A stretch of 64,000 nucleotides of DNA from Agapetus fuscipes (GCA_951799405.1 OX637362.1:12634493-12698492); one strand, 5' to 3'. Counted from the stretch's first letter, positions 19,435 through 29,497 are shown. Program-made: numbers and translations. Notes: a model not told the origin generated them from the letters alone.

Positions 19435-20975
19435 TCTTCTCTTACAAAATCCTTCCTCACCTTATCACTCCGTTTTTTCCCAATCATTCTTCTTAGAAAG
19501 TCCATTTTAACAGTATAGACCTAACTAATTGCACTTTCATTCACCGTCCAGGCTTCACTTTCATACATCAAGGTGGGTAAAAGTATGCCACCGTATACCG
19601 CCAATCGAGCATTTTTAGATTTGTTTTGATTTTTGGCGATACAAGCTGTGGCACCCAGTACACACCTGCCCTTCATTACTCTTCTTTCAAGTTCACCTGT
19701 CATTCTTCCATCTTTTTCAAACTTACTTCCCAAGTATACAAATTCATTTACCACATTAACGTTCATTCCATTTATTCTAAATTCATAATTTGTATTTTCA
19801 TATTTTCTTTCAAAAATCAAAACTTTCGTCTTACTTGCATTCTACTTCAAATGATTACCAATCAGAGCTTCGTTCAATCTAGAGAGCATTGTTTGCAAGA
19901 TAACTGATTAATCAGATACAAGAACTGCATCATCCGTATACAGTAGAACACTCACTTTGCTCTCTCTTATCATTAATCCACAATCATCCCGTCTAGCATG
20001 CCGAATACACTTGTCCATGACTATGTTAAACAGCCATGGGCTTATCACACATCCTTGCCTTACACCCTTAAAAACTTCAAACCATTCACTATACTCACCA
20101 TCAATACGAACACATGCCATACTATTTTCATAGTTAGCATGTACCGCATTCAAGAGAGCCCCATTCACTCCATATGCTTTCAAAACATCCCACAACATAC
20201 CTCGGTCTACTGAGTCAAAAGCTTTTTCCAGATCCACAATGGCCGTGAACAGCTTTGCCCTCACCGACAATTGTTTTTCAACAAGTTGTCGTAGAGTAAA
20301 AATCTGATCAACACAGCCTCTTCCGGCCATAAAACCGGACTGTATATCGGAAACTCTTTCACTAGTAGTCAGAATCACATGTTTTATAATAACCTTACAG
20401 AAGACTTTCCCTGGTATACTGAGTAGACTGATTGGTCTGAAGTTCTGACAGTCTTTTTTGTCCCCTTTACCTTTGTAAATAGGAACAATGACTGCTTTCC
20501 TCCAGTCCATCGGTACCACTCCTGCATTTACACAAAGCTTACATAGTTCATACACCCATTCTACAACACAATAACCACCTGCTTTTAACATTTCACCATT
20601 TATTCCATCAAACCCAGCAGACTTTCCATTCTTCAAACATTCAATAGATACTTATATTTCTTCTTTCAAAATCCTCAATTCATTTTCTTCTGCCACTTTT
20701 GTAAACAAAATTCTTTCGCCTTGATCAAAAATTCCTTCCATTTCTTACATACTTTTTCATTCTCCCATACCATCTCACCGAGAGCACTTTTGATTCGTGG
20801 GGTGGTCAGTGCAGAATCTTTATTCCTATTTGCATTGACCCACCTCCAGAATTCCTTCCTACTGTCGGTGAAACTTCTGTTCATTTTAACATCAATTTTT
20901 CTCTGTTCATTCGCTTTGCTTTCATATATTATATTCTCCGCTATTCGCATAGCTATCTTATATTTATCTTCCTAA
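19435..20975 (-). pseudogene. RTa LINE reverse transcriptase, 3'-truncated copy
   Basis: Minus-strand frames run in order. An upstream segment (NEQRKIDVKMNRSFTDSR..., 20675-20950) is followed by the RT core: NGKSAGFDGINGEMLKAGG, VPIYKGKGDKKDCQNFRPIS, IQSGFMAGRGCVDQIFTLRQ, DLEKAFDSVDR and KGVRQGCVISPWLFNIVMD. Then come the catalytic box, here YTDDAVLVSD instead of YADD, and the connection domain to EAWTVNES. A stop at about 19905 and another at 20637 break the frame. The sequence stops at 19435 inside RVRKDFVREE, so the C-terminus and 3' UTR are missing. That is unusual for a LINE, which normally loses its 5' end. About nine residues in ten match 52312-52995. Dead copy. Confidence 0.9.
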
Positions 20976-21272
20976 AAATTGGAAAGTGCTCGTGATGTTT
21001 TTCCCCAAGTTTAATTACTTTTTAGGGTCCGTTTAAATATCCAAAGCAAACAGAGGTCGTATATCAAGGTGGGGGATAAAGTACATTAAGGCATCATGAT
21101 ATTATGACGGCCGGGGAGTTAGATCCGCGTGAAATCTTAAGCCCCCCTGATGGAATCTAAATTGGAAAAGAAAAGTGATGATGGCTAAGCCGTTTCATCT
21201 GTCCGGTAACAGACACCGAGTTATGAGAAATGCTACTGTTTATTTGTTATTTTAAATGAACAAATAGTTATT
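20976..21272. other. Unassigned sequence
   Basis: No recognised family or coding region. Confidence 0.35.
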
Positions 21273-21394
21273 TATGCCACTGCCAAGTAATGATAGTCTT
21301 TTGAACACGAGTGCTAGTTTGTGCCATGAGGCGCAGCCGAATGGCACAATAGAAAGCACGAGTGTTACAAAGACTAATTACGTGCAGTGGCATA
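21273..21394. mobile_element. Hairpin MITE, 122 bp
   Basis: TATGCCACTGC and GCAGTGGCATA are the ends. The inner parts TAGTCTTTTGAACACGAGTG / CACGAGTGTTACAAAGACTA continue the pairing almost to the centre, so the whole unit is one stem-loop. No frame. Confidence 0.7.
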
Positions 21395-21526
21395 CAATAC
21401 TTTTTCTACGACCATGAGAGAATTAACAAAATAGTGAATAATAGTCATTATAATGTACTCGTCCATTTGAAGTAATTAAAACCTTACCTTTGTCAAAACG
21501 TGTGATTTATCATTCCCTTCGATTAT

Positions 21527-21752
21527 CTAATCTAACCTAAGTTGTAAAAATAAATTATATTTAGGTTTCATATTGAATTCATGCCCACAAGCCGACACAT
21601 ATGTATAAGGTCGCGCTTTTACATCCTGCATATAAGCTTAAACATTCAAACCCAAAACTCAAATAAACATATGCCCTGCAGTTGTATTGGCAGGTGAACC
21701 AAATTTGTACAGCATAGGTGATCAACCTCATACTCACCTATTAACCAAGTAA
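21527..21752 (-). repeat. RTa LINE 3' end, diverged
   Basis: CTAATCTAACCTAAGTTGTA tail, CCCACAAGCCGACACATATG and a shortened body ending AGCATAGGTGATCAACCTCA. Confidence 0.75.
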
Positions 21753-21952
21753 CTTTTTGAGTTTGTTTATTTTTTGCGGTGAAATTTTTTGTATTGTTTT
21801 ACTTTCAAGCCTTTTATTTTCCATTGAAAAAAGGAAAGCTTTATTTGGAGCAATCCGATAAATAAATTCGATAAATTTTAGCACTATTAACAATTTTTAT
21901 TTGACTCTACACATAAAATATACTTATTTATTTTCATCTGAACAGGGCTGAA

Positions 21953-22075
21953 AGTCTCATCACCACGGTAATTCCTACCTACCGAATATCACTAATATTG
22001 TATGAAGCCTAATCAGCTGATCGCTTGCGGCCATCTTGGATTGACAGGTCTTCATACCCCCATACAAGGTTGACA
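21953..22075. repeat. MITE fragment, same family as 16325
   Basis: GGGCTGAAAGTCTCATCACC at the left and AATCAGCTGATCGCTTGCGGCC / ATCTTGGATTGACAGGTCTT match 16325-16465. The right terminus is missing. Confidence 0.65.
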
Positions 22076-22139
22076 TTTGAAATTAAAAAATGGTTCCAAT
22101 TCTGACAATGCGCATGCGCACATGTTCATTTTAACACGG

Positions 22140-22684
22140 TTACCGGTTGCATAATGTAACATTATGCAACGGGTGTAGAAATGTATGGCATTGTGATTGC
22201 GTTAGCCGTTTTGTAATTAGTAAATTACCAAATGGGAGTAGAAAAAAATAATTATACTGCTATGTAAATAACAAATACATATTATAAATGTTCGGTACGT
22301 AGGTGTATTAAGTTATAGCCGATGAGAGTTGAAGTAATTATTATAGGTACCTAGGAAAGAGGCATTTAATTATGCACCTACTGTAAGCTTTTTGTTCTGG
22401 AAGGTTCTAGAAAAATTGGCTTCTAGCAACTACTGTCTTTAGGAGTATAAAGGGCTGCAAGCTGCTTGCAACAGTCAATCCATATACGTCGCTCTGCTTC
22501 TGAACAAGAAAGTCATTGTAAGGGTAGACCAACTGTGAAGTAAATGTAAAGTGCTAAACCATAAATGTGAATTGTTAAAAATAAATCCAAATTGTTAAAT
22601 AAATCTAAGTGTAAAATAAACATCAATGAAAGAAGACCGTTTTTTTATTTTAAGGATTTTTTATGAACCCATAAACACAACCAT
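22140..22684 (+). repeat. LTR with TATA-like and polyadenylation-like parts
   Basis: AGGAGTATAAAGGGCTGCAA then AAGTGTAAAATAAAC, GAAGACCGTTTTTTTATTTT and a GAACCC end. The order matches 15925-16267. The start is not precisely defined, and no gag/pol is attached. Confidence 0.55.
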
Positions 22685-22781
22685 ATTATTTTTTAGTGTT
22701 GATCTGTTAACACAGTGAAAGTCTATTTTTATAAATATTTAAAAATATAAATGGTGAAACATTGTTTTAATTCACTTTATA

Positions 22782-23105
22782 CAAAAAAACAATCTACATA
22801 AGTTACTGTTCAACAATAAGGATAAATTAGATAAACTGGATATGGGTGGAGTTTATAAAATTAAATGTAATGACTGTGAGGCTTTATATATTGGTGAGAC
22901 AGGAAGATCAGTGCGCACAAGATTTAAAGAACATTCCAGAGCACTCAGAGGCTTATCTGCATACTCTGAGATGGCAGACCATTGCATTGATAAAGACCAT
23001 ACTTTCGATATTACCAATGTAGAGGTAATGCACTCTGAGTGTGAAGTGAGGAGACTGATGGCTCTGGAAGCTTGGAAATCAACAAAAATAAAAATAAAGA
23101 CTTAG
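22782..23105 (+). pseudogene. PLE GIY-YIG endonuclease domain
   Basis: Frame open from the junction with the inverted repeat at about 22782 to a stop at 23103-23105. From the Met at 22842: GGVY (2-5) and YIG (16-18) form the GIY-YIG pair. R22 and R27 match the conserved arginine region and EH at 30-31 follows. C9 and C12 fit the CxxC that PLE endonucleases often place between the two motifs. In complete PLEs this domain lies C-terminal to a telomerase-like reverse transcriptase and nicks the target DNA. Here the RT is absent and the end is a lysine-rich KSTKIKIKT. Intact as a domain but truncated as a gene. Confidence 0.88.
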
Positions 23106-23379
23106 TGAATGTGCAGATTCCCTATGTTTCACCAATATTGCAATAATTTGTTTTTTATTTTGTTATTATTATTATTATTTTTATTTAACTAACATATTTT
23201 ATTTTTATTGTATTAAAATTATTAATTTCATTGTACCTAACAAAAATGCATTTTTGAATTTTATATTTGTGTTTAAAAAAAAAAAAAAATTCTATGAATT
23301 TTGCTTTTGTTTTGGAAAAAAAATTGTTTTGAAAGTTGTTTTGAAAATTATTTTTTAAAAAATATATTTGTAACCATTC

Positions 23380-23419
23380 TGCTCTTGAAGAAGCCTCATT
23401 AGGCGAAAATATTCGAGCA
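23380..23419 (+). ncRNA. Hammerhead ribozyme-like motif, PLE-1, C3-to-U change
   Basis: UGCUC, core UUGAAGA, an extra A, stem II GCCU/AGGC with a CAUU loop, GAA, AAUAUU (self-complementary), C17, GAGCA. The first core residue is U instead of C, so activity is doubtful. Confidence 0.7.
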
Positions 23420-23477
23420 TAAACAAAAAGAATAAAGTGAATTAAAACAATGTTGTACCATTTATATTTTTAAATAT

Positions 23478-23590
23478 GTACAACCATATTGAATTATTTA
23501 AAAAAATCAAAGGGGTAAAACATAGTTTTAATTCACTTTTTTTTTTGTGCTCGAACATTTTCGCCTAATGAGGCATCTTCAGGAGCAGAT
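23478..23590 (-). mobile_element. PLE-1 terminal repeat, inverted
   Basis: Complement of the 23360-23475 type sequence: ACATAGTTTTAATTCACTTT followed by the ribozyme. With the preceding direct copy it forms a head-to-head pair. Confidence 0.8.
23548..23587 (-). ncRNA. Hammerhead ribozyme, PLE-1 family, core complete
   Basis: On the minus strand: UGCUC, core CUGAAGA, extra U, stem II GCCU/AGGC with a CAUU loop, GAA, AAUGUU, C17, GAGCA. Stem I is a perfect 5 bp and stem II a perfect 4 bp. This is the best PLE-1 ribozyme in the window. Confidence 0.78.
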
Positions 23591-23690
23591 TAGTGAAGAT
23601 GCCTCATTAGGCGTTAATGTTCTAAAACAACAAATAAAATAGAAGTGAATTCAAACTTTGTTTTTCCAATTGAAATTTATAAAAAAAAAA
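23591..23690 (+). repeat. PLE-1 terminal-repeat fragment
   Basis: GAAGATGCCTCATTAGGCGTTAATGTTCT is a third, broken ribozyme copy in plus orientation (GAA after stem II is changed to GUU). It is followed by a GTGAATTCAAACTTTGTTTT variant of the PLE-1 end. Confidence 0.65.
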
Positions 23691-24050
23691 ATATATATTA
23701 TTCCAATCAACAATAAACTTTTTTCTGTAGGTATTAAGTAGGTATCCAAAGTTGAAATCGTTTTTGTCCTATTCGCATTCTGAAGTTTGAATCCCTTTGT
23801 CCTATTCCCGTTCTGTCCCATTGCCGCGACGCGTTTAGTTTTTAAAGTAAGATTACGTTTTCGGGATTAGGCGAAACTTAGGGCCGCCCACAGTCTGGGA
23901 CCACTTAATTAAATGCAAATTCAGATCTGCTAATCCAATTGCAGATGCGCTTACCTTCGACTAACCAGAAAATCCTAGAAGTGCCAACCAGTGACTCATG
24001 ATACCTGTGGACTAGAAATTATTTCAACGAAAATAGAATTCAAAGGCACA
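23691..24050. other. Unassigned sequence
   Basis: Direct TTTGTCCTATTCGCATTCTG / TTTGTCCTATTCCCGTTCTG pair at about 23763 and 23797. Otherwise nothing recognised. Confidence 0.35.
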
Positions 24051-24054
24051 TCCA

Positions 24055-24190
24055 GCCTTACAGCAACTGGATCCAACCAGCAGCGGAGCACACAAAATAT
24101 ACAATTTATATTTTAAAATATGCTTTCTGCTGGGTTGAAAATATCATAAAAATATCAAATATTCGTCAACAAAGGTCCATCGAGCCTGTA
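24055..24190 (+). repeat. SINE-A fragments, shuffled
   Basis: CATCCAGCCTTACAGCAACT (body) is followed by GCGGAGCACACAAAATATAC (head end) and TGCTTTCTGCTGGGTTGAA, an order that differs from the intact SINE. Two truncated copies are probably joined. Confidence 0.65.
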
Positions 24191-24310
24191 GAGTTCTCTG
24201 TTTTTCAACCAATAATTATATCGCTTTGACTTTGAGATCTTGGGGAAGAGAGGAAGTATCTCAAGGGGAAGGGAGGGGTGAGATGCACCCCTGACGTTGC
24301 AAGGGATGGG

Positions 24311-24905
24311 GGACTCGGATTTTGACTGGCGATCGATACAGATGTGTTTTTCGTTTTCTCTAAACACTAAAAATAATTAAATTTTGATTTTCTAATTTTG
24401 AATAAGCTCGGTACTCGGATTTTGACTGGCGATCGATACAGATGTGTTTTTCGTTTTCTCTAAACACTAAAAATAATTAAATTTTGATTTTCTAATTTTG
24501 AATAAACTCGGGACTCGGATTTTGACTGGCGATCGATACGGATGTGTTTTGATTCTCTAAACACTAAAAATAATTAATCTTATTTTCTAATTTTTTAATA
24601 AACTCGGGACTTGGATCTGAAACAGCGGTCGATACAGATGTGTTTTTCGTTTTCAAAACACTAAAGATAATTAATTTAATTTCCTAATTTTTTAATAAAC
24701 TCGGGACTTCGATCTTGCACGGCGGTCGATACGGATGTGTTTTTCTTTTCTTACTCTTCAAAAAATCTAAAAATATATACTTCGGTTCTTTAATATTAAA
24801 TTGAATTCGGGAGTTCGATTTCAGCTAGCGGTCGATACGGGTGTCCTTTGGTTCAAAGCTTAATAATATTACACTCATTCCGATTTTCTAAATAATAAAA
24901 ATATT
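24311..24905. repeat. Tandem array, about 100-bp unit, 6 copies
   Basis: Units start at 24311, 24411, 24511, 24607, 24704 and 24810 with GGACTCGGAT or a variant, followed by a CGATCGATACAGATGTG-like core and an AT-rich half. The first three are nearly identical and the later ones increasingly diverged. Confidence 0.9.
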
Positions 24906-25290
24906 TCATAAATAAAGGAACATTAATCAACAAAACTTTGAATACGCATCTATTGAACTTGAAATTTAAATAATAACTTTTATAAAAATTAAGCGCGGAA
25001 ATTATATTGATTTAATTTGGCATTATTATTGTGAGGTGAAAAGTGCAGTGGTTATATTTCTTATTGGGATCCGGCCTTTCATTATTTAAAATTAAAATAA
25101 CTATTTACGTATAATACAGAGTTGTTCCTGAGCTGTTTTCCTGGGCTGAGTTTTCTTTGATTATACTAACAGATTAACTAAAAATCTACTAAACTAAAAC
25201 TAAATTTCATTGAACATATTACTTTATTTCATTTTTATGTTGGTGTTTTCTTTCAGAGTTTCTTATCGCTGTGTACTTGGTTATACATAT
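24906..25290. other. Unassigned AT-rich sequence
   Basis: No recognised family. Confidence 0.35.
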
Positions 25291-25295
25291 TTACT

Positions 25296-25500
25296 TTCAG
25301 GGATTCATCGACTTACCTGTGCGGGGGAAAGATTTTCCTACTTATTTTCTTATCGATGCATAATTGTTAATTATAAGTTTATTTCAGGGATTCATCGACT
25401 TACCTGTGCGGGGGAAAGATTTTCCTACTTATTTTCTTATCGATACATAATTGTTAATTATAGGTTTATTTCAGAGATTCACCTACTTAACTAAGCGGAG
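25296..25500. repeat. Tandem repeat, 87-bp unit, about 2.4 copies
   Basis: TTCAGGGATTCATCGACTTA begins at 25296 and 25383, and a variant at 25470. The first two units are nearly identical. The open frame across them is a by-product, since 87 is divisible by three. Confidence 0.88.
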
Positions 25501-25565
25501 GGAGGTTTTCTTCTTATTTTTCGACAAAGTAATTATTTACTGTCGCTGTCATTTATGTACTAACG

Positions 25566-25584
25566 CAACACACACACACACACC
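25566..25584. repeat. CA microsatellite
   Basis: Nine or so CA units just upstream of the 5S-like sequence. Confidence 0.85.
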
Positions 25585-25613
25585 ACTATTGACATTTTGC
25601 ATCCAATTTTATG

Positions 25614-25733
25614 GTCAACGACGTTAGCCATGTTGAAAGCACCGGTTCCCATAGATCACCGAAGTTAAGCAACATTGGGCGTGGTCAGTGCTTGGATGGG
25701 TAACCGCTCAGGTACACCGCGTGTCGTTGGCAT
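25614..25733 (+). rRNA. 5S rRNA-like sequence (gene copy or pseudogene)
   Basis: About 120 bp, the normal 5S length. It begins GTCAACGAC and ends CGCGTGTCGTTGGCATCT, so the two ends can pair as helix I. Conserved internal promoter blocks are visible: an A-box-like GAAGTTAAGCAAC, an intermediate GCTTGGATGGG and a C-box-like GGTAACCGCTCAGGTACA. The middle differs from insect 5S in several places, and no T-run terminator follows; instead the SINE-A head starts 4 bp later. A dispersed pseudogene, or the head of a 5S/tRNA composite SINE, is as likely as a working gene. Confidence 0.75.
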
Positions 25734-25737
25734 CTTG

Positions 25738-26060
25738 GACCGGTCCGTAGTCCGTAGTGGCAACACTTCGGACTCGTAAATGGAAGGTTGTGGATTCAGA
25801 TCCCGGCGGAGCACAAAAATATACCATTTATATTTCGAATGTGCTCTTCGCTGGGTTGAAAAATTCATAAACCTTTACCAATGACCGGTCACCAAAGGTC
25901 CATCCAGCCTCACAGCAACTGGGTCTTGCTTGAGTATTGGCGCTTTGTAGCGACGACCAAGCTCGTACACCTCTGCGGCACTACAACAAGTGTCATAGAC
26001 CCCTAGAGTCTTTAGAATCTAGGGAGTCTCCCGCACAGGATTTCTTAAAAAAAAAAAAAA
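25738..26060 (+). mobile_element. SINE-A2 with A-tail module
   Basis: Head GGACCGGTCCGTAGTCCGTA (a 5-bp duplication in the A-box region), B-box mutated to GGATTCAGATCCC, standard body. The 3' module with CACCTCTGCGGCACTACAAC and CTAGGGAGTCTCCCGCACAGG ends in about 17 A. Same subfamily as 4537-4852. Confidence 0.88.
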
Positions 26061-27944
26061 AATTAGACTCTCTCTCTTGCCGGAATTCTGCAATGTTATA
26101 TTGAATTAATAAATGTATGGTTTACTTGAAATCGAGATATATTGTCTTCCGTGACCAGCTGTCCTCGTGGCCTCCTTACCGAACGGTCCTTCCTGAAATT
26201 TTCCTATCTGTGGATAGCGGCTGCACCGGTTGTCCCAGCAAGTAATATATCTCACAAGGTTTCAAGGTGATGGGACCTTTTGTCGTAGTTTATACATGTG
26301 GGTCTGGTGTTGAATCATTCACAGTCACGGGAAGACCCTAGTTTCAGGAAAATTCCTGAAAAACTATAACATTCAATGCAGAATTACCTAATCACTCTTA
26401 CACATTACGGAATGCTGCTCTCCTTGAGGTGGTGAGAATGAAAGAATGATTATAAAGGATTTGCATGCTGCATGAATTACCTATAAGTAAGGCCTGAAAG
26501 TAATCCATCTGAAGGTGAAAATGTATTCCAAACACACCATTACACATCCATCACACTAGGGGTTGGCCAAGCTAATAAAATACAAATTTCATAAATAAAT
26601 TATAAACAAACAACTCTGCAGTATGTGCTGAAGCCGAAATGCCTGCAATCTCATATCGAGATACACAAAGAATAACGCAGATGTACTTAATGCAGTTGAA
26701 TTTGAAAACCGCTGAGTGACCTTGGTCATAATATGTTCCCGATCACAACAAAGTTCCTGAAAATTGGCAGCAGGCCTCTGGCCAAATACAACCGGATATG
26801 TTCCTGACCTTCTGATTGCAACGAGAGTTCCTGAAATGATCTGGGCTCACTCAGCTGGATTAATGTTCCATGATCTCTGATCATATATACTTGGAGTTTG
26901 CTTGGAGCCAACATTATTGCAGTAACTTGTAGCTGAACACACACAATCCAGACTAACCTTCCTGTCCCGTGGTTTTTTGCAGCAAAAGATTACCATACGG
27001 AGAAGTTGGGTAGAGTACTAGGGGATGGAGGAGGTACTCAAAAGGCCGTTGGGGCCATTTGCCATGATTAATTAGAGTCACTTAATCGACGAGGGTGTCG
27101 AAATCTTAGATTCACGCCGCGTGTATCCGAATCCTTTCCTTGAAATAACTAATAAAGGTCCATTTTGCAGTGCCTTTCAGATGACCGGTGGTCATAGAAA
27201 GATGCTGTAAAAGCCATGAGCCTATTAATTTACAGGTGGACGCGCAAAGGTAAGAATTACAACAAAGAAGAGATCGCCTTGCATGTAATTACTTTCACTA
27301 ACAAACTAAAACCTAACTGCCTTTCATCTCGCAATTTTTATGTCATTTATGTTTTATCTGAAAATAATTTCGACTACCTTATATTCCAATTAATTAAACT
27401 CGCACACATTAAGACCGTTCCGTAATTAATAACGCTTAAATCTCGTCGCCTTAAAAATAATTGTAGTTCATACTACCTCATCTTTGATCGCGTAAACGCA
27501 AAATCAATACTCGTTATAATCTTATAAAAAGGTAGAAATGTATGAGGGGTACACCTCCCAAAAAGTACTTGGGTTTGCCACTAAAGTAGATTTTGAAACG
27601 GTAAAACAAAAAATTACACAACGTTCTGTTTCATTATCTTCCACACGACGAGGAGTCCTATCCTTTGCTAGACGATCACATAATAATTGGCCAAAAATAA
27701 TTACTACCTCGGTTGGGGTAGATTGCTCTTCCAGCAACTGAAACTGAAGGTTGGGAAAGAATCGAAGCAGCCTAGTGCTATTCCTTCAGAGAAGGTTTGT
27801 TGCGCTTGAACCCTGGTGACTCCAGGGTATTCTCCCTGCACATTCGATCGCTCCACTTCTAACTTAGGAGGTAAAAATCCCTGTTTCGTGCTTCTCTTTT
27901 CGACTCTTCGTACGTTCCTCTGTCCCCTTCTTCGGCAGGGGGGG
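26061..27944. other. Unassigned, apparently low-copy sequence
   Basis: The longest stretch without any family seen elsewhere in this window. Short frames at 26726-26944 (minus), 27216-27425 (plus) and 27522-27741 (both strands) show no recognisable domain. CTGGTGACTCCAGGGTATTC-like GC patches occur near 27820. It could hold an exon or regulatory sequence, but none can be named. Confidence 0.4.
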
Positions 27945-28019
27945 GAATATTACAAGCCTTACAGCTACTGAGTTTTGCTTTAGAATTGACGCTTTGTAGT
28001 GACGACCAAGCTCGTAAAA
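27945..28019 (+). repeat. SINE-A body part of a SINE-A/B composite
   Basis: AAGCCTTACAGCTACTGAGT and GTAGTGACGACCAAGCTCGT, ending exactly where SINE-B begins, as in four other composites. Confidence 0.85.
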
Positions 28020-28335
28020 AGTCCAGTCGATAGCTCAGTTGGTAAGACGCTTGCATTCTATACTGAGAGCAAGGGTTCGATCCCCACGGAGGGTGTCAGA
28101 AATGATTTCCCGTTTCGGTAATTATTTCAAGTCAAAAAAATACCGGCAAGGTTTACTCAGCCTTCACAAAAAATGAGAATCATCCTCCTCGGGAGCTGGG
28201 AAACTGAAGTGGTTGGTGTAAGGCCGGCTCCCTTACCCATAAAAATAAATAGGTCCCGAATCTCCACATCCAACCCCTTCGGGGATAACGCAGGCAAGAA
28301 GTTACACTTTATGTGTAGCTTAGTTGCGTTGCCAA
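28020..28335 (+). mobile_element. SINE-B (in composite)
   Basis: Head GTCGATAGCTCAGTTGGTAA with B-box GGTTCGATCCCC, TCAGAAATGATTTCCCGTTT, GGTTTACTCAGCCTTCACAA, TAAGGCCGGCTCCCTTACCC, then CTTCGGGGATAACGCAGGCA and TGTGTAGCTTAGTTGCGTTG at the 3' end. Nearly complete. Confidence 0.9.
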
Positions 28336-28500
28336 CCATTGACTTATGATAATTGTGGACTAGAAATTATTGAAACGAAAATGGACAAGAGGTATACATC
28401 TGTTTCAACTTGCTACGAAAATGGTTATTAGTAAGAAAGAGAACAAAGAACTACACAATTGCATTTCCATGTGTACAAAAAACTCGGGCGAATGTAATTC

Positions 28501-28710
28501 CCAATGTTACATATCTTTGCAACTTAGATTAGATTAGATAAGTTGTAAAAATTATCCGGTAAAGTTGGAACTATTGCAAATAATAATGGCTGCCAGTTGA
28601 CAGCGATTGTAAGTGCCCAATGTTACATACCTTTGCAACTTAGATCAGATGTTAAAAATGCTTGTAGAAATTTTGTACTATTGAGAATAATAATGGCTGC
28701 CAGTTGACAG
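28501..28710. repeat. 116-bp tandem duplication including RTa tail pieces
   Basis: CCAATGTTACATATCTTTGC at 28501 and CCAATGTTACATACCTTTGC at 28617 each lead into CAACTTAGAT, then 50-60 bp later AATAATGGCTGCCAGTTGAC. The unit combines the last 30 bp of an RTa end with its flank. Confidence 0.8.
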
Positions 28711-28719
28711 TTAAAAGTG

Positions 28720-29334
28720 GACTATAATATCAATGCAGTAAGTTAGTTTCTGCTCCTCTATGTTATCACTCAATGCTGCCAACCCTACGAAAGAGATTAA
28801 GAAATAAAAACTTCGATGCTAAGAATGCTGTTTTGATTGGATTAAATAAATTTACATTAATTTCATTCAAACATTCTCAATATCTTTGCAACACAGATTA
28901 AAGATTATTATTATATTATGTAGATTTTTAGAGATTAAATGAAATAAATTATAGAATACACAATTATTAGTTTTTTTCGTATGGAAAAAAATATACCGTT
29001 TTAATGAAAAAAATATCCCTTAGGCAGAAGCTAAGACGAGAAAGTTTATTCTTTTGTTTTGCTATCTAACAAAGCATAAATTACAATCGTTTGACGTTCT
29101 TCGATAGCAAAAAAGTATTTGGGCCGTCTTGGGAATTTTCTTTTTTTGTTTTATTTGCCAAAACAAATATTATCGACTCCAGAATACAGTGGACTTTTAA
29201 ATGTCATTTCTTTTAAGAGGCTAATGTTTTTTTTAAACGTTTATTTTTTTCTTGAATTGGATACAGTATTTTTTAAATGCAAAAATTCTCAGTTTTGAAT
29301 GTGAAATAAATACTGACATCCACAAAACGTGACT
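28720..29334. other. Unassigned AT-rich sequence
   Basis: A short RTa-like TATCTTTGCAACACAGATTA end at 28879-28900. Nothing else recognised. Confidence 0.35.
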
Positions 29335-29497
29335 AAGCTACACACATATTGCAACTTCTTGCCGCGTTCTCCCCGAAAGAGTCGCATATGGCGAGTTGAA
29401 CCTATTTATTTTTGCAGGTAAGGGGGCCGGCCTTACGCCTACCACTTTAATTGGAGTGGAAGTTTCCCAGCTCCTGAGGAGGCTGAAGTGATAAACT
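29335..29497 (-). repeat. SINE-B 3' half
   Basis: CTAAGCTACACACATATTGC, TTGCCGCGTTCTCCCCGAAA, GGGGGCCGGCCTTACGCCTA. The head is absent. Confidence 0.85.

Larger units (their letters stand above)
22685..23475 (+). mobile_element. Penelope-like element PLE-1, 5'-truncated
   Basis: Three parts: an inverted terminal-repeat piece (22685-22797, complement of 41730-41810), the end of the ORF with a GIY-YIG domain, and a direct terminal repeat with a hammerhead-like motif (23310-23475). The reverse-transcriptase part is missing. A truncated ORF preceded by an inverted terminal repeat and followed by a direct one is the usual form of PLE insertions. Confidence 0.85.

Noticed and set aside
19626..20213. 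Plus-strand frames opposite the reverse transcriptase
   Set aside because: Shadows of the minus-strand LINE reading frame.
25210..25494. 94-codon plus-strand frame with internal repeats
   Set aside because: It spans the 87-bp tandem repeat and shows no domain. The openness follows from the unit length.
24311..25500. CRISPR-like array
   Set aside because: Units are contiguous, with no constant-repeat/variable-spacer alternation, and the DNA is eukaryotic.
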